6,898 nt of DNA from Methanomicrobiales archaeon (GCA_028678905.1 JAJRCO010000163.1:1-6898); one strand, 5' to 3'; counted from the stretch's first letter, positions 1 through 5,625 are shown. Numbers and translations are program-made. Notes: generated by a model not told the origin, from the letters alone.

Positions 1-70
1 ATTGAAATACGAGTGCTAAAGGAATAGAGATACGAGGTGTGATTCGAATGCAAGAACATAACCCCTATCT

Positions 71-80
71 TTTATAAATT
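71..80 (+). promoter_or_regulatory. Candidate archaeal TATA box for the trx-npdG operon
   Basis: TTTATAAATT is the closest match in the leader to the archaeal box A. It would start transcription near 100 and give a leader of about 115 nt that includes a CTGGCCAG palindrome (135-142). The alternative boxes near 150-159 and 176-181 would give leaders of roughly 35 and 10-15 nt. The sequence does not decide between them. A clear Shine-Dalgarno site in front of the gene shows that the transcript has at least a short leader. Confidence 0.35.
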
Positions 81-200
81 CGAACACCAATGAATGGTGC
101 ATGGCAAATCTATCCTGCCGATTCCTGTCAGGGATCTGGCCAGGAGCCATAAATTATTGTTTCAGTAAAGTCGAGTATAATCTTTATCGTATTTTCGGTT

Positions 201-206
201 GGAGAG
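201..206 (+). promoter_or_regulatory. Shine-Dalgarno site of the thioredoxin gene
   Basis: GGAGAG lies nine bases before the ATG at 216. It is the only purine-rich site in this area. Because no other in-frame start exists between the upstream stop (150-152) and 216, it fixes the start and therefore the short N-terminus of the protein. Confidence 0.65.
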
Positions 207-215
207 TGTACGCAT

Positions 216-488
216 ATGGGAAAACCCGTTTTAATGGATTTTTACGCTGATTGGTGCGGACCCTGTAGACTGCAGACCCCGCGAATCGAAGAGCTGAAAA
301 AGCGGATGGGGGACTCTGTTGAAGTCAAAAAGATCAATGTAGACCAGCATATGGATATCGCCAATAAGTACTCTATCCAGGTGGTTCCCACCCTGATCAT
401 CGAAAAAGACGGCAAGGTGGTGCGTAGAATGGAAGGGCTTACCGATGCAGCGACCCTGGAAGGGATCTTAAAACCGCTGGTGGATTGA
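216..488 (+). CDS. trx: Short archaeal thioredoxin
   Basis: A 90-residue cytosolic thiol-disulfide oxidoreductase. The redox motif WCGPC is at residues 13-17 (Cys14 and Cys17), preceded by the strand VLMDFYAD. The cis-proline loop VVPT has Pro58, and a KDGKVV hairpin and a final helix follow, so the core fold is complete. The family is usually about 105 residues. This one lacks the usual first strand and helix and starts directly at the strand before the active site. This is not an annotation error: the upstream frame has a stop at 150-152 and no other start, and GGAGAG sits well in front of ATG 216. It is the first gene of a four-gene operon and ends one base before the F420H2:NADP+ oxidoreductase start. 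It would be reduced by a thioredoxin reductase not present here; its protein targets are unknown. Confidence 0.95.
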   Translation: MGKPVLMDFYADWCGPCRLQTPRIEELKKRMGDSVEVKKINVDQHMDIANKYSIQVVPTLIIEKDGKVVRRMEGLTDAATLEGILKPLVD

Positions 489-489
489 C

Positions 490-1143
490 GTGCGTATCGG
501 CATTATCGGGGGTACCGGGGGAATCGGGGAGGGAATGGCCCTCCGGATGGCCCCGTTTCACACAGTGGTAATTGGTTCGAGGGAGACGGAAAAAGCTCAG
601 GTCTGCTGTAGGGAGTGTGAGGAGATCCTCATGAAGAAAGGCCTCTCCTGTTCGCTCATCGGAAAGACCAATCAAGAAACTGTCGATTTTGCTGACCTGG
701 TGATACTGGCCATCCCGTTTAAGTTCCTGGTCCCGACACTGCAGGAATTAAAGGGCCTTGAAGGGAAGGTGGTCGTCAGTCCGGTAAACCCGATCGAAAA
801 AACCGGGGAATACTTCTCCTATGTTCCGCCGTCCGAAGGATCGGCCGCTCTGCTGGCCAGAAAACTCCTCCCGGAAGGGACACAACTCTGTCTGGCCTTC
901 AATAATATCGCCGCTAACCGGTGGCGCGATCTGGATGATCCTCTCGAATATTCCGTCGCAGTATGTGGTGACGATATGGGGGCGAAAAGAAAGGTGATGG
1001 AGCTTGCGGCCGGGACCCCCCATCTGAGGCCTCTTGATGCCGGCCCTCTGGCGGTCGCCCCCCTGGTGGAGAGTCTCACCCCTCTCCTGCTCAATCTGGG
1101 CAGGTTCAACCGTATGAAAGATGTCGGTGTCCGATTCTTCTAA
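490..1143 (+). CDS. npdG: F420H2:NADP+ oxidoreductase (Fno)
   Basis: 217 residues, the usual length. The enzyme transfers hydride reversibly between coenzyme F420H2 and NADP+ in the cytosol and supplies methanogens with NADPH for biosynthesis. The N-terminal Rossmann loop GGTGGIG is at residues 7-13, and GSR at 29-31 fits binding of the NADP 2'-phosphate. VVSPVNP, VCGDD, LRPLDAGPL and VESLTPLLLN are hallmark family blocks and agree closely with my memory of the Archaeoglobus enzyme. The C-terminus RFNRMKDVGVRFF is also typical. The start is GTG at 490, one base after the thioredoxin stop, with GGTGG (478-482) as ribosome site inside that gene, so translation is probably coupled. The 3' end overlaps the next gene by 23 bases. 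Confidence 0.96.
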   Translation: MRIGIIGGTGGIGEGMALRMAPFHTVVIGSRETEKAQVCCRECEEILMKKGLSCSLIGKTNQETVDFADLVILAIPFKFLVPTLQELKGLEGKVVVSPVNPIEKTGEYFSYVPPSEGSAALLARKLLPEGTQLCLAFNNIAANRWRDLDDPLEYSVAVCGDDMGAKRKVMELAAGTPHLRPLDAGPLAVAPLVESLTPLLLNLGRFNRMKDVGVRFF

Positions 1144-1756
1144 AATCAGGGAGATCCTGCGGGTCATCGAGGGCCGGGGTGACCTCGGAGACTGGTGGCC
1201 GGGCCAGGGAGACGAGGTGGTCATTGGAGCGGTGCTCACCCAGCAGACCCGCTGGGAAAACGTCGAAATGGCCCTGGCCCGGTTGAAACAGAGGGGGTTA
1301 TGCGACCTCGGGTCGCTGAACCGCACAACGGTGGAAAAGATAGAAGATGCAATCAGACCGGCGGGATTCTATCGGGTAAAGACCCGGCGCCTTAGAGCGC
1401 TCTCCTCCCTCATTACGGAGCAGTTCGGAACGTTGGAGGAGATGGCCAGGTATCCTCTCTCATCCCTTCGTCAGGAGCTCCTCTCTGTCCCGGGCATCGG
1501 CGGAGAAACCGCTGACTGTATCCTGTGTTTTGGCCTGCAGAAACCCACACTGGTCATCGACCGGTACACGGAGCGCATCTGCACCTGTGCAGGCATCCGG
1601 GAGAAAGGTGAATCGCTGAAGGCACTCCTGGAGAACGCGTTATGCCCGGAAACACCGGTGTTGCGGCAGGTGCACGCCAGGTTTGTTGAACATGCCAAGA
1701 TCTATTGCGGAAAAAATAGGTGCGAAGAATGCGGGATAGCGAGGCTGAACGGATAG
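1121..1756 (+). CDS. Endonuclease III-superfamily DNA glycosylase, MagIII-like (COG2231 type)
   Basis: 211 residues with the HhH-GPD fold. The segment VLTQQTRWENVEMAL (residues 38-52) is typical of the 3-methyladenine glycosylase branch rather than classic Nth. The helix-hairpin-helix is LLSVPGIGGETAD (120-132), and the catalytic aspartate is Asp147 in VIDRYTER. The residue matching the Schiff-base Lys120 of E. coli endonuclease III is Glu129, so a monofunctional glycosylase without AP-lyase activity is expected. The tail has Cys196-x4-Cys201-x2-Cys204 and no fourth cysteine, unlike the C-x6-C-x2-C-x5-C iron-sulfur site of Nth; a normal cluster is doubtful. The role inferred from the family is excision of alkylated bases. 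ATG 1121 overlaps npdG; GTG 1127 is an alternative. Neither has a strong ribosome site, which suggests coupled translation. Confidence 0.85.
   Translation: MSVSDSSKIREILRVIEGRGDLGDWWPGQGDEVVIGAVLTQQTRWENVEMALARLKQRGLCDLGSLNRTTVEKIEDAIRPAGFYRVKTRRLRALSSLITEQFGTLEEMARYPLSSLRQELLSVPGIGGETADCILCFGLQKPTLVIDRYTERICTCAGIREKGESLKALLENALCPETPVLRQVHARFVEHAKIYCGKNRCEECGIARLNG
1718..1722 (+). promoter_or_regulatory. Shine-Dalgarno site choosing the aldolase start
   Basis: AGGTG, inside the glycosylase gene, lies six bases before ATG 1729. The other possible start, GTG 1720, overlaps this site and has no better one in front of it. This favours ATG 1729. Confidence 0.5.
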
Positions 1757-2307
1757 GAAGAAGGCTTCACAAGGAAGGCCTGGCCAGCGGCAATTTCGGG
1801 AACCTGAGTGTACGGGATGAGGCGGGCTTCTACATAAAAAGAAGAAACGCCTACCTGGATATGCCCGGAGCATTGGTCTTTGTTCCCCAGAACGGACCGG
1901 TGCCCGTGGATGCGTCCCGCGAATCGATCGTACACCGGGAAATTTATCAGAACACTTCAGCTAAAGCGATCGTCCATGCACATCCTTCCTATGCAATCGC
2001 GCTTTCCTATTTTTGCGACGAAATAACACCCTATGACTATGAGGGGGAAATGCTCTGTCCGCGGGTACGGGTGGTGGAGGGAGCCTCTGGTACACGGGAC
2101 CTTGCTCGCACAGTTGCGTCCGCATTGCGTTCTTCTCCGGTGGTCATCGTCCGAGGGCACGGCACCTTCGCCATCGGTGCTACGCTCGATGAAGCGTATG
2201 TGATCACCTCTACGGTGGAACACGCCTGCCGTATCCTCTTCCTCCGCAGTCAGGTGAAAATAGAGGGGTTTCCCACCCGGGATTCGGCCGGTTTTCCCAG
2301 GGATTGA
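1729..2307 (+). CDS. Class II (zinc) aldolase, fuculose-1-phosphate aldolase-like
   Basis: 192 residues from ATG 1729 (195 from GTG 1720). The GLASGNFGNLSVR block near the N-terminus is the phosphate-binding signature of the AraD/FucA family. HAHPS carries two zinc histidines (His83 and His85), RGHG carries the third (His144), and Glu65 in SRES aligns with the catalytic Glu73 of FucA, so the active site looks complete. The reaction would be aldol cleavage of a sugar phosphate to dihydroxyacetone phosphate and an aldehyde; the true substrate cannot be read from the sequence. In Methanocaldococcus an enzyme of this family has been proposed to make lactaldehyde for coenzyme F420 synthesis, which would suit its place two genes after npdG. 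Sugar epimerase (AraD) or methylthioribulose dehydratase (MtnB) roles are alternatives. It is the last gene of the operon and overlaps the glycosylase gene by 28 bases. Confidence 0.88.
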   Translation: MRDSEAERIGRRLHKEGLASGNFGNLSVRDEAGFYIKRRNAYLDMPGALVFVPQNGPVPVDASRESIVHREIYQNTSAKAIVHAHPSYAIALSYFCDEITPYDYEGEMLCPRVRVVEGASGTRDLARTVASALRSSPVVIVRGHGTFAIGATLDEAYVITSTVEHACRILFLRSQVKIEGFPTRDSAGFPRD

Positions 2308-2357
2308 TTATCTACAAGAATATCATTCGGTTTCCAGGGAAGTGATTTTCCTGCCTG

Positions 2358-2402
2358 ATAGCCCCGTTGCCGAAATTCGTCGTGTTCCGGGCTATTTTTT
2401 TT
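2358..2402 (+). terminator. Hairpin plus T8 terminator after the thioredoxin-aldolase operon
   Basis: ATAGCCC (2358-2364) pairs perfectly with GGGCTAT (2389-2395), and the right arm runs straight into eight T (2395-2402). The 24-base loop contains a smaller CGAA/TTCG repeat (2371-2379). The site is about 50 bases after the aldolase stop. The right arm and T-run overlap the stop codon and final AAA AAA lysine codons of the convergent glycosyltransferase gene. Archaeal termination depends mainly on the T-run, which is strong here for plus-strand transcripts. On the other strand there is a hairpin but no T-run. Confidence 0.65.
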
Positions 2403-3306
2403 GCTGTTGCAGCCGGATCTCCTGGATCTCCAGCTGTATCTCCCGATGGAAGGCGAGCATCATGTCGCCGATCACCCCAAACATCACCATTTCGAAACCT
2501 AGTGTGATGAGCAGCAGGGTGAGGATGGTGAGTGGAAGGTGTTCGATATCCTTAAACCACTCCAGGAGCACATAGACTCCGGTGACTGCCCCCCCCGCGA
2601 AGAGGATTACTCCGATCAACCCGAAGTAGAAAAGAGGATTATTCACTCGGGCGAGCCGGTAGATAGCACGGATGATGCGAAAACCGTCCTGGAACGGTTT
2701 CAGTTTGGTCCTGGTCCCTTTCCGGATACCATACTCTACCGGGACCACCGCGATCTGCTGGTTATTTTTCATGGCCTGTACCACCATCTCGGTCTCGATC
2801 TCAAATCCCTCTTCTTTCAGGCGCATCTGGTGCATCGATTCCAGAGTGAAGGCACGGTACCCGGACAGGATATCGGAAAGGTACCTCCCGTGAGCCATCT
2901 TGAACAGGATATTGATGAGCCAGTTACCTAACCGGTTCATTCGGGAGAACGATCCCTCCCCGGTCCGCTCGCCGATCACCTGCTGGTATCCATGGAACAG
3001 GGGCTCTACCATCCGGTCTGCATCTCGGGCGGAATAGGTACCGTCGCCATCCACCATCAGCACGTATGGCTGGGAGATCTGGGGGATCGCTTCGATGATC
3101 GCGTTTCCTTTTCCCCGGGACGACTGGGTGTGAACATCTGCACCTTCTTTCTGCGCGATCAGCAGGGTTCCGTCAGTGCTCCGTCCGTCCATCACCAGGA
3201 TATGAGAGTACCCCGCTCTGCGAAATTCCTGAATTACCGCACCTACTGTGGGAGCCTCGTTTAAAGTAGGGACAAGGATACAGACCTCTTCCCGGTTGAG
3301 ATCCAT
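2392..3306 (-). CDS. aglJ: AglJ-like dolichyl-phosphate glycosyltransferase (GT2) with C-terminal membrane segments
   Basis: 304 residues from ATG 3306. The N-terminal GT-A domain begins with CILVPTLNEA and has VMDGRSTDGT, SSRGKGNA and the metal/nucleotide motif VDGDGTY (DGD near residue 86). LSGYRAFT, GFEIETEM and a late NNPLFYFG block follow. Two hydrophobic membrane segments come next, then a basic Gln-rich tail ending in two lysines. This pattern closely resembles Haloferax AglJ, which adds the first sugar to dolichol phosphate for N-glycosylation of surface proteins; the sugar used here is unknown. ATG 3336 would add ten residues unlike the family. The open frame runs further, to about 3639, but that part is antisense to the DUF99 gene. 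It is convergent with the aldolase gene and diverges from the DUF99 gene. No other glycosylation gene is in the window. Confidence 0.87.
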   Translation of the reverse strand: MDLNREEVCILVPTLNEAPTVGAVIQEFRRAGYSHILVMDGRSTDGTLLIAQKEGADVHTQSSRGKGNAIIEAIPQISQPYVLMVDGDGTYSARDADRMVEPLFHGYQQVIGERTGEGSFSRMNRLGNWLINILFKMAHGRYLSDILSGYRAFTLESMHQMRLKEEGFEIETEMVVQAMKNNQQIAVVPVEYGIRKGTRTKLKPFQDGFRIIRAIYRLARVNNPLFYFGLIGVILFAGGAVTGVYVLLEWFKDIEHLPLTILTLLLITLGFEMVMFGVIGDMMLAFHREIQLEIQEIRLQQQKK

Positions 3307-3313
3307 CAGTACA

Positions 3314-3320
3314 TTATATA
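3314..3320 (+). promoter_or_regulatory. TATA box for a leaderless DUF99 transcript
   Basis: TTATATA is centred about 30 bases before ATG 3347, so the expected transcription start falls at or within a few bases of that ATG. No Shine-Dalgarno site precedes it, which agrees with a leaderless mRNA. The box lies in the 40-bp gap between the two divergent genes and is too close to serve an ATG at 3306 on the other strand. The glycosyltransferase promoter must lie further to the right, perhaps at a weak TTATGG box around 3330-3340 or inside the DUF99 gene. Confidence 0.5.
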
Positions 3321-3346
3321 TCCGAACGTTTACCATAAGCCCTTGC

Positions 3347-3904
3347 ATGCATGTCCACAAAAAAGGCCTGCGTGCCCTCGGAATCGCCGAGAGCTTCGCA
3401 GATAGGGAGTGTTCCACTCTGACGGGCGTGGTCATGCGAAAGGACATGCAGATCGATGGCATCGCCCTTGCCCGAATCACGGTGGGGGGAATGGATGCGA
3501 CGGAGGGCATCCTGCGCATCGTCCAGCAACTGCACCGTAAAGACGTGAATTTTCTGATGGTTTCAGGAGGAGTAATCTCCTGGTACAACATCATCGATCC
3601 AGATCTCATCCAGGCCCGCACCGGACTCCCCCTCATCATGGTGACCTATGAAGAATCAGAAGGTCTGGAGGAAGACATCCTCCGCCACTTTCCGGGGGAT
3701 GAATCCCGGCTTAAGGCCTATCACCGGCTGGGGACGAGGTTTCCGGTCACTCTTTCCACTGGATATACCATTTTTCTCCGTGCCTGGGGCCTACCTGAAC
3801 ACACCGCAGCGTTACTTTGCGATTCATTTACTCGAGACGGAAAAATCCCCGAACCTCTGCGGGTTGCCCGCCTGATCGCACGATCGGTAATGACTCTGAC
3901 ATAA
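3347..3904 (+). CDS. DUF99 (UPF0215) family protein
   Basis: 185 residues, typical for this archaeal family of unknown function. Family features are LRALGIAESF (8-17), GVVMRKDMQIDGIAL (27-41), ITVGGMDATEGI (44-55), a central strand-loop LMVSGGVISWYNIID (70-84) and TGLPLIMVTYE (92-102). From memory, structures in this family resemble endonuclease V, but nothing here proves nuclease activity. In the central loop most relatives as I recall them have a GFN-type motif, while this protein has WYNIID. ATG 3347 gives the family N-terminus; a nearby ATG at 3351 is out of frame, and the frame further upstream is antisense to aglJ. It is a single gene, divergent from aglJ, with a putative leaderless promoter. 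Confidence 0.85.
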   Translation: MHVHKKGLRALGIAESFADRECSTLTGVVMRKDMQIDGIALARITVGGMDATEGILRIVQQLHRKDVNFLMVSGGVISWYNIIDPDLIQARTGLPLIMVTYEESEGLEEDILRHFPGDESRLKAYHRLGTRFPVTLSTGYTIFLRAWGLPEHTAALLCDSFTRDGKIPEPLRVARLIARSVMTLT

Positions 3905-4152
3905 GATTGGAAGCCACGACGAATTATAGCCCAGAGGTTTCGAATGGATAGATCGAGATATTGTGAAACCCACGTGGAATCTAGCCGATTCAGAATAGAG
4001 TGCTAGATCGAGATTCCTGAATCGATCCGGTAGGAAGGGACTAAAAACAGCCTTACTGAACCATTCGTATCATGCCGTTTTGAGCATTCTGGAGGCTATC
4101 ATCACGTCCAACGAGGATGCCCTGCCTTCCATCAATCTCCTTGGCGTCTATG
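3905..4152. other. Spacer between the convergent DUF99 and marC genes
   Basis: About 250 bases without an intact gene. The left part (to about 4030) is AT-rich and repeat-bearing. It has an 11-bp direct repeat (TAGATCGAGAT at 3949-3959 and 4004-4014) and a long imperfect hairpin (3986-4024). The right part (4041-4157) reads like coding sequence in one plus-strand frame and is listed separately as a possible gene remnant. A run of five A (4043-4047) would be five T on the minus strand and might help end marC transcripts. Confidence 0.5.
3986..4024. repeat. Imperfect inverted repeat (hairpin)
   Basis: CGATTCAG (3986-3993) is exactly complementary to CTGAATCG (4017-4024). Pairing continues inwards as AAT (3994-3996) with ATT (4013-4015) after one bulged C (4016), giving an eleven-pair stem with a 16-base loop. 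One copy of the direct repeat TAGATCGAGAT is mostly in the loop. No T-run follows on either strand, so it is not a simple terminator. It might be a transcript-end structure or the relic of a small element. Confidence 0.4.
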
Positions 4153-4157
4153 TTACC
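4041..4157 (+). pseudogene. Possible remnant of a DUF447/flavin-reductase-like N-terminus
   Basis: The frame starting at 4041 is open from 3999 to a stop at 4194-4196 but has no ATG or GTG start in this part. Between 4086 and 4154 it reads ILEAIITS, NEDALPSIN, LLGVYV. This resembles the start of archaeal DUF447 and related FMN-binding split-barrel proteins, roughly EVIVTT, EDG.PN, APMGV. The resemblance stops at the marC stop codon (4153-4155), beyond which the frame is antisense to marC. I infer a truncated or decayed gene whose rest was lost or replaced. The match is from memory and short, so chance similarity remains possible. Confidence 0.3.
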
Positions 4158-4746
4158 CTCCTACCAGGGCGACAATTCCCTGGGCGATCAGGGTGACTGC
4201 GATGGCCGAGAGGAGCATTCCCAGGACGCGGGCGAGAATACCGATGATCACCTCACCGAAGATCCGCTGAATTGCCGCGGAATAATTCAGAATCAGCCAG
4301 GTCGCGACCAGGGCCAAAAAGATCGCCGCCGCAGGAGCAAGCAGTCCGTAGCGGGAGGACAGCAGGAGGACGGTGGTGATGGTCCCTGGCCCGCAGAGAA
4401 GCGGGGTTCCGATGACTACCCCGGCGATGCTTCTTTTACGCTCTTTACCGGTCGGTATCTGGATATCCAGGGTTTCCTGCAGACCCAGGATCAGGAGAAG
4501 AATACCTCCTGCCACCTGGAAGCTCGCGATGGTGATCTGAAGGACCCCGAAAATCAGGAAATTGAAAAAAAGGAAGATGTACATGAGAAATCCGGCAACT
4601 CCCACGGCGATCCAGGCCTGATGAGCGATCTCCCGGGCCGGCTGTCCCTGGGTCATTTCTGTAAATATGGGGACGCTGAGCAGAGGATCGAGAATGACGA
4701 AGAGCGCACTGAAAGAATAGAGAAGTGGAGAGATAAATCCGTCCAT
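4153..4746 (-). CDS. marC: MarC-family (UPF0056) integral membrane protein
   Basis: 197 residues, normal for the family, with about six hydrophobic membrane segments. Family blocks are the first helix ALFVILDPLLSVPIF (14-28), SFQVAGGILLLILGL near 75-89, the GTPLLCGPGTITT loop near 112-124, and the last helices GEVIIGILARVLGMLLSAIAV and LIAQGI. It sits in the cytoplasmic membrane. MarC was once linked to antibiotic resistance in E. coli, but that link was not upheld and no transport substrate is established. ATG 4746 follows AAGGA (4750-4754) at close spacing. The gene diverges from the HEAT-repeat gene across 104 bp. Its stop codon sits at the edge of the possible gene remnant described at 4041-4157. 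Confidence 0.9.
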   Translation of the reverse strand: MDGFISPLLYSFSALFVILDPLLSVPIFTEMTQGQPAREIAHQAWIAVGVAGFLMYIFLFFNFLIFGVLQITIASFQVAGGILLLILGLQETLDIQIPTGKERKRSIAGVVIGTPLLCGPGTITTVLLLSSRYGLLAPAAAIFLALVATWLILNYSAAIQRIFGEVIIGILARVLGMLLSAIAVTLIAQGIVALVGG

Positions 4747-4850
4747 AGATCCTTAATTCTCTCTGCCCGGAAGCGGATAAAGGCGGTGGTAATTGATATA
4801 GAGTTACACATAAATATCTTCCTTGGTCGTAACGAACAGGCGGGCAAAAC
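4747..4850. promoter_or_regulatory. Divergent promoter region between marC and the HEAT-repeat gene
   Basis: This AT-rich gap holds two TATA-like boxes. CATAAATAT (4809-4817, plus) is placed to start the HEAT gene transcript about 10 bases before its ATG. GATATAG (4797-4803, read on the minus strand as CTATATC) would start marC about 25 bases before its ATG, leaving room for its AAGGA ribosome site. No clear operator symmetry was seen. Confidence 0.4.
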
Positions 4851-5606
4851 ATGGGGTTATGGGAAGGATTCCGGGTCCAGAAACACCTGCGTGCAATGGG
4901 AGATAGGGATCCCAAGATCCGCATCGATGCGATCGATGCGCTGGGAGAGGAGGGTGATGTGCGGGCGGTGGAACCACTAATACAGGCAATGCAGAAACCC
5001 GAGAATGCCGGGATCCCCCAGGCCCGGATTATCATCGCTCTGGGAAAGCTGCAGGATCCCCGGGCTACGGGGATTCTATTGAAGGTGTTGTTTGGAAGAG
5101 TTGATACGGTCCCGTTTTCAGAGATGGCGCAAGCGCGTGCAGTGGAATCTCTGGGAAAGATCGGGGATGAACGGGCCATTCGTCCTCTTTTTCTATTCAT
5201 GAAAAAGCGCAGCGAACGTGAAGGTACTTTTGAGGGGGATTACTTTTCCCGGATTCGGGAGACCCTCGGCCGGCTGGCGGAAAAACATCCTGCTCCTTTT
5301 TATGAGGCGATGCGGGATCTGGATGATTATACCCGGGCAGAAGCAAGCAGGGTACTCCGAAGGGTGCTGATCCCAGAAAGTGTCACGGCGCTGGCGGAGG
5401 CTCTTAACGATGTTAATTACGTGGTGCGTATCAACGCCGCGGAAGCGTTGGGTCTTCTTCACGACCCCCGAGCAATCGAACCCCTGCAGAAAGCGCTAAA
5501 GGACGTAAATCGTGATGTACGCAGCGCCGCCAGACATGCACTCGAACAGGTTGAGGGGTCAGCCAGGCACTCACTGGGGGAGACGATCCCCCCCAGGGAA
5601 AAATAG
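4851..5606 (+). CDS. HEAT-repeat (PBS lyase HEAT-like) protein
   Basis: 251 residues, soluble, no signal peptide or membrane segment. At least five HEAT-like helical pairs of about 31 residues can be seen. They begin at DPKIRIDAIDALGEEGDVRAV (about 20-40), PQARIIIALGKLQDPRAT, AQARAVESLGKIGDERAI, YTRAEASRVLRRV, and VRINAAEALGLLHDPRAI with DVRSAARHALEQV near the end. The recurring A-x-x-ALG-x-x-x-DPRAI pattern is that of the CpcE/F-type HEAT family. Such solenoids usually bind other proteins; calling it a phycobilin lyase would be wrong in this setting. The middle (about 120-160) fits the repeat poorly and may be a linker or degenerate unit. The ATG at 4851 lacks a strong ribosome site, so a short leader is likely. 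The 62-residue gene follows 117 bases later. Confidence 0.85.
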   Translation: MGLWEGFRVQKHLRAMGDRDPKIRIDAIDALGEEGDVRAVEPLIQAMQKPENAGIPQARIIIALGKLQDPRATGILLKVLFGRVDTVPFSEMAQARAVESLGKIGDERAIRPLFLFMKKRSEREGTFEGDYFSRIRETLGRLAEKHPAPFYEAMRDLDDYTRAEASRVLRRVLIPESVTALAEALNDVNYVVRINAAEALGLLHDPRAIEPLQKALKDVNRDVRSAARHALEQVEGSARHSLGETIPPREK

Positions 5607-5625
5607 CAGAAAAATTCGCCCCGCT

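Larger units (their letters stand above)
1..215. other. Non-coding leader region upstream of the thioredoxin operon
   Basis: No convincing gene is present: every frame is broken by stops, and the longest reading frames are under about 30 codons. The region is AT-rich compared with the genes. It contains a good TATA-like box (TTTATAAATT, 71-80) followed at once by a short inverted repeat (CACCA 85-89 / TGGTG 95-99, 5-nt loop). Two weaker AT-rich boxes lie nearer the gene (ATAAATTATT around 150-159 and TATAAT at 176-181). The first codons could be the tail of an unseen gene to the left (a frame ends at TAG 25-27), but this cannot be supported. Confidence 0.6.

Noticed and set aside
1..27. Possible 3' end of a gene running in from the left
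   Set aside because: Only eight codons before TAG, which is too little to tell from chance.
748..1326. Minus-strand open frame across npdG and the glycosylase gene
   Set aside because: It is antisense to two conserved enzymes, and no family features are seen in its product.
2539..2931. Plus-strand open frames inside the glycosyltransferase gene
   Set aside because: They are antisense to the conserved GT2 domain and membrane segments; the products are not protein-like.
3337..3639. Upstream extension of the glycosyltransferase frame on the minus strand
   Set aside because: The roughly 100 extra residues are rich in Arg, Met and Ser, have no family similarity, and are exactly antisense to the well-supported DUF99 gene.
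4117..4980. Long plus-strand open frame of 287 codons across marC
   Set aside because: It is antisense to MarC and runs into the start of the HEAT gene. Its product is a low-complexity Asp/Glu/Gly/Gln-rich sequence, typical of an antisense shadow of a membrane protein gene.
4445..5200. Minus-strand open frame of 251 codons across marC and the HEAT gene
   Set aside because: It overlaps two genes with clear family features and has no recognisable domain.
4851..5606. Phycobilin lyase (CpcE/F) annotation for the HEAT protein
   Set aside because: The similarity lies in the generic HEAT repeat. A methanogen-like genome has no phycobilisomes, so only the repeat type is supported.
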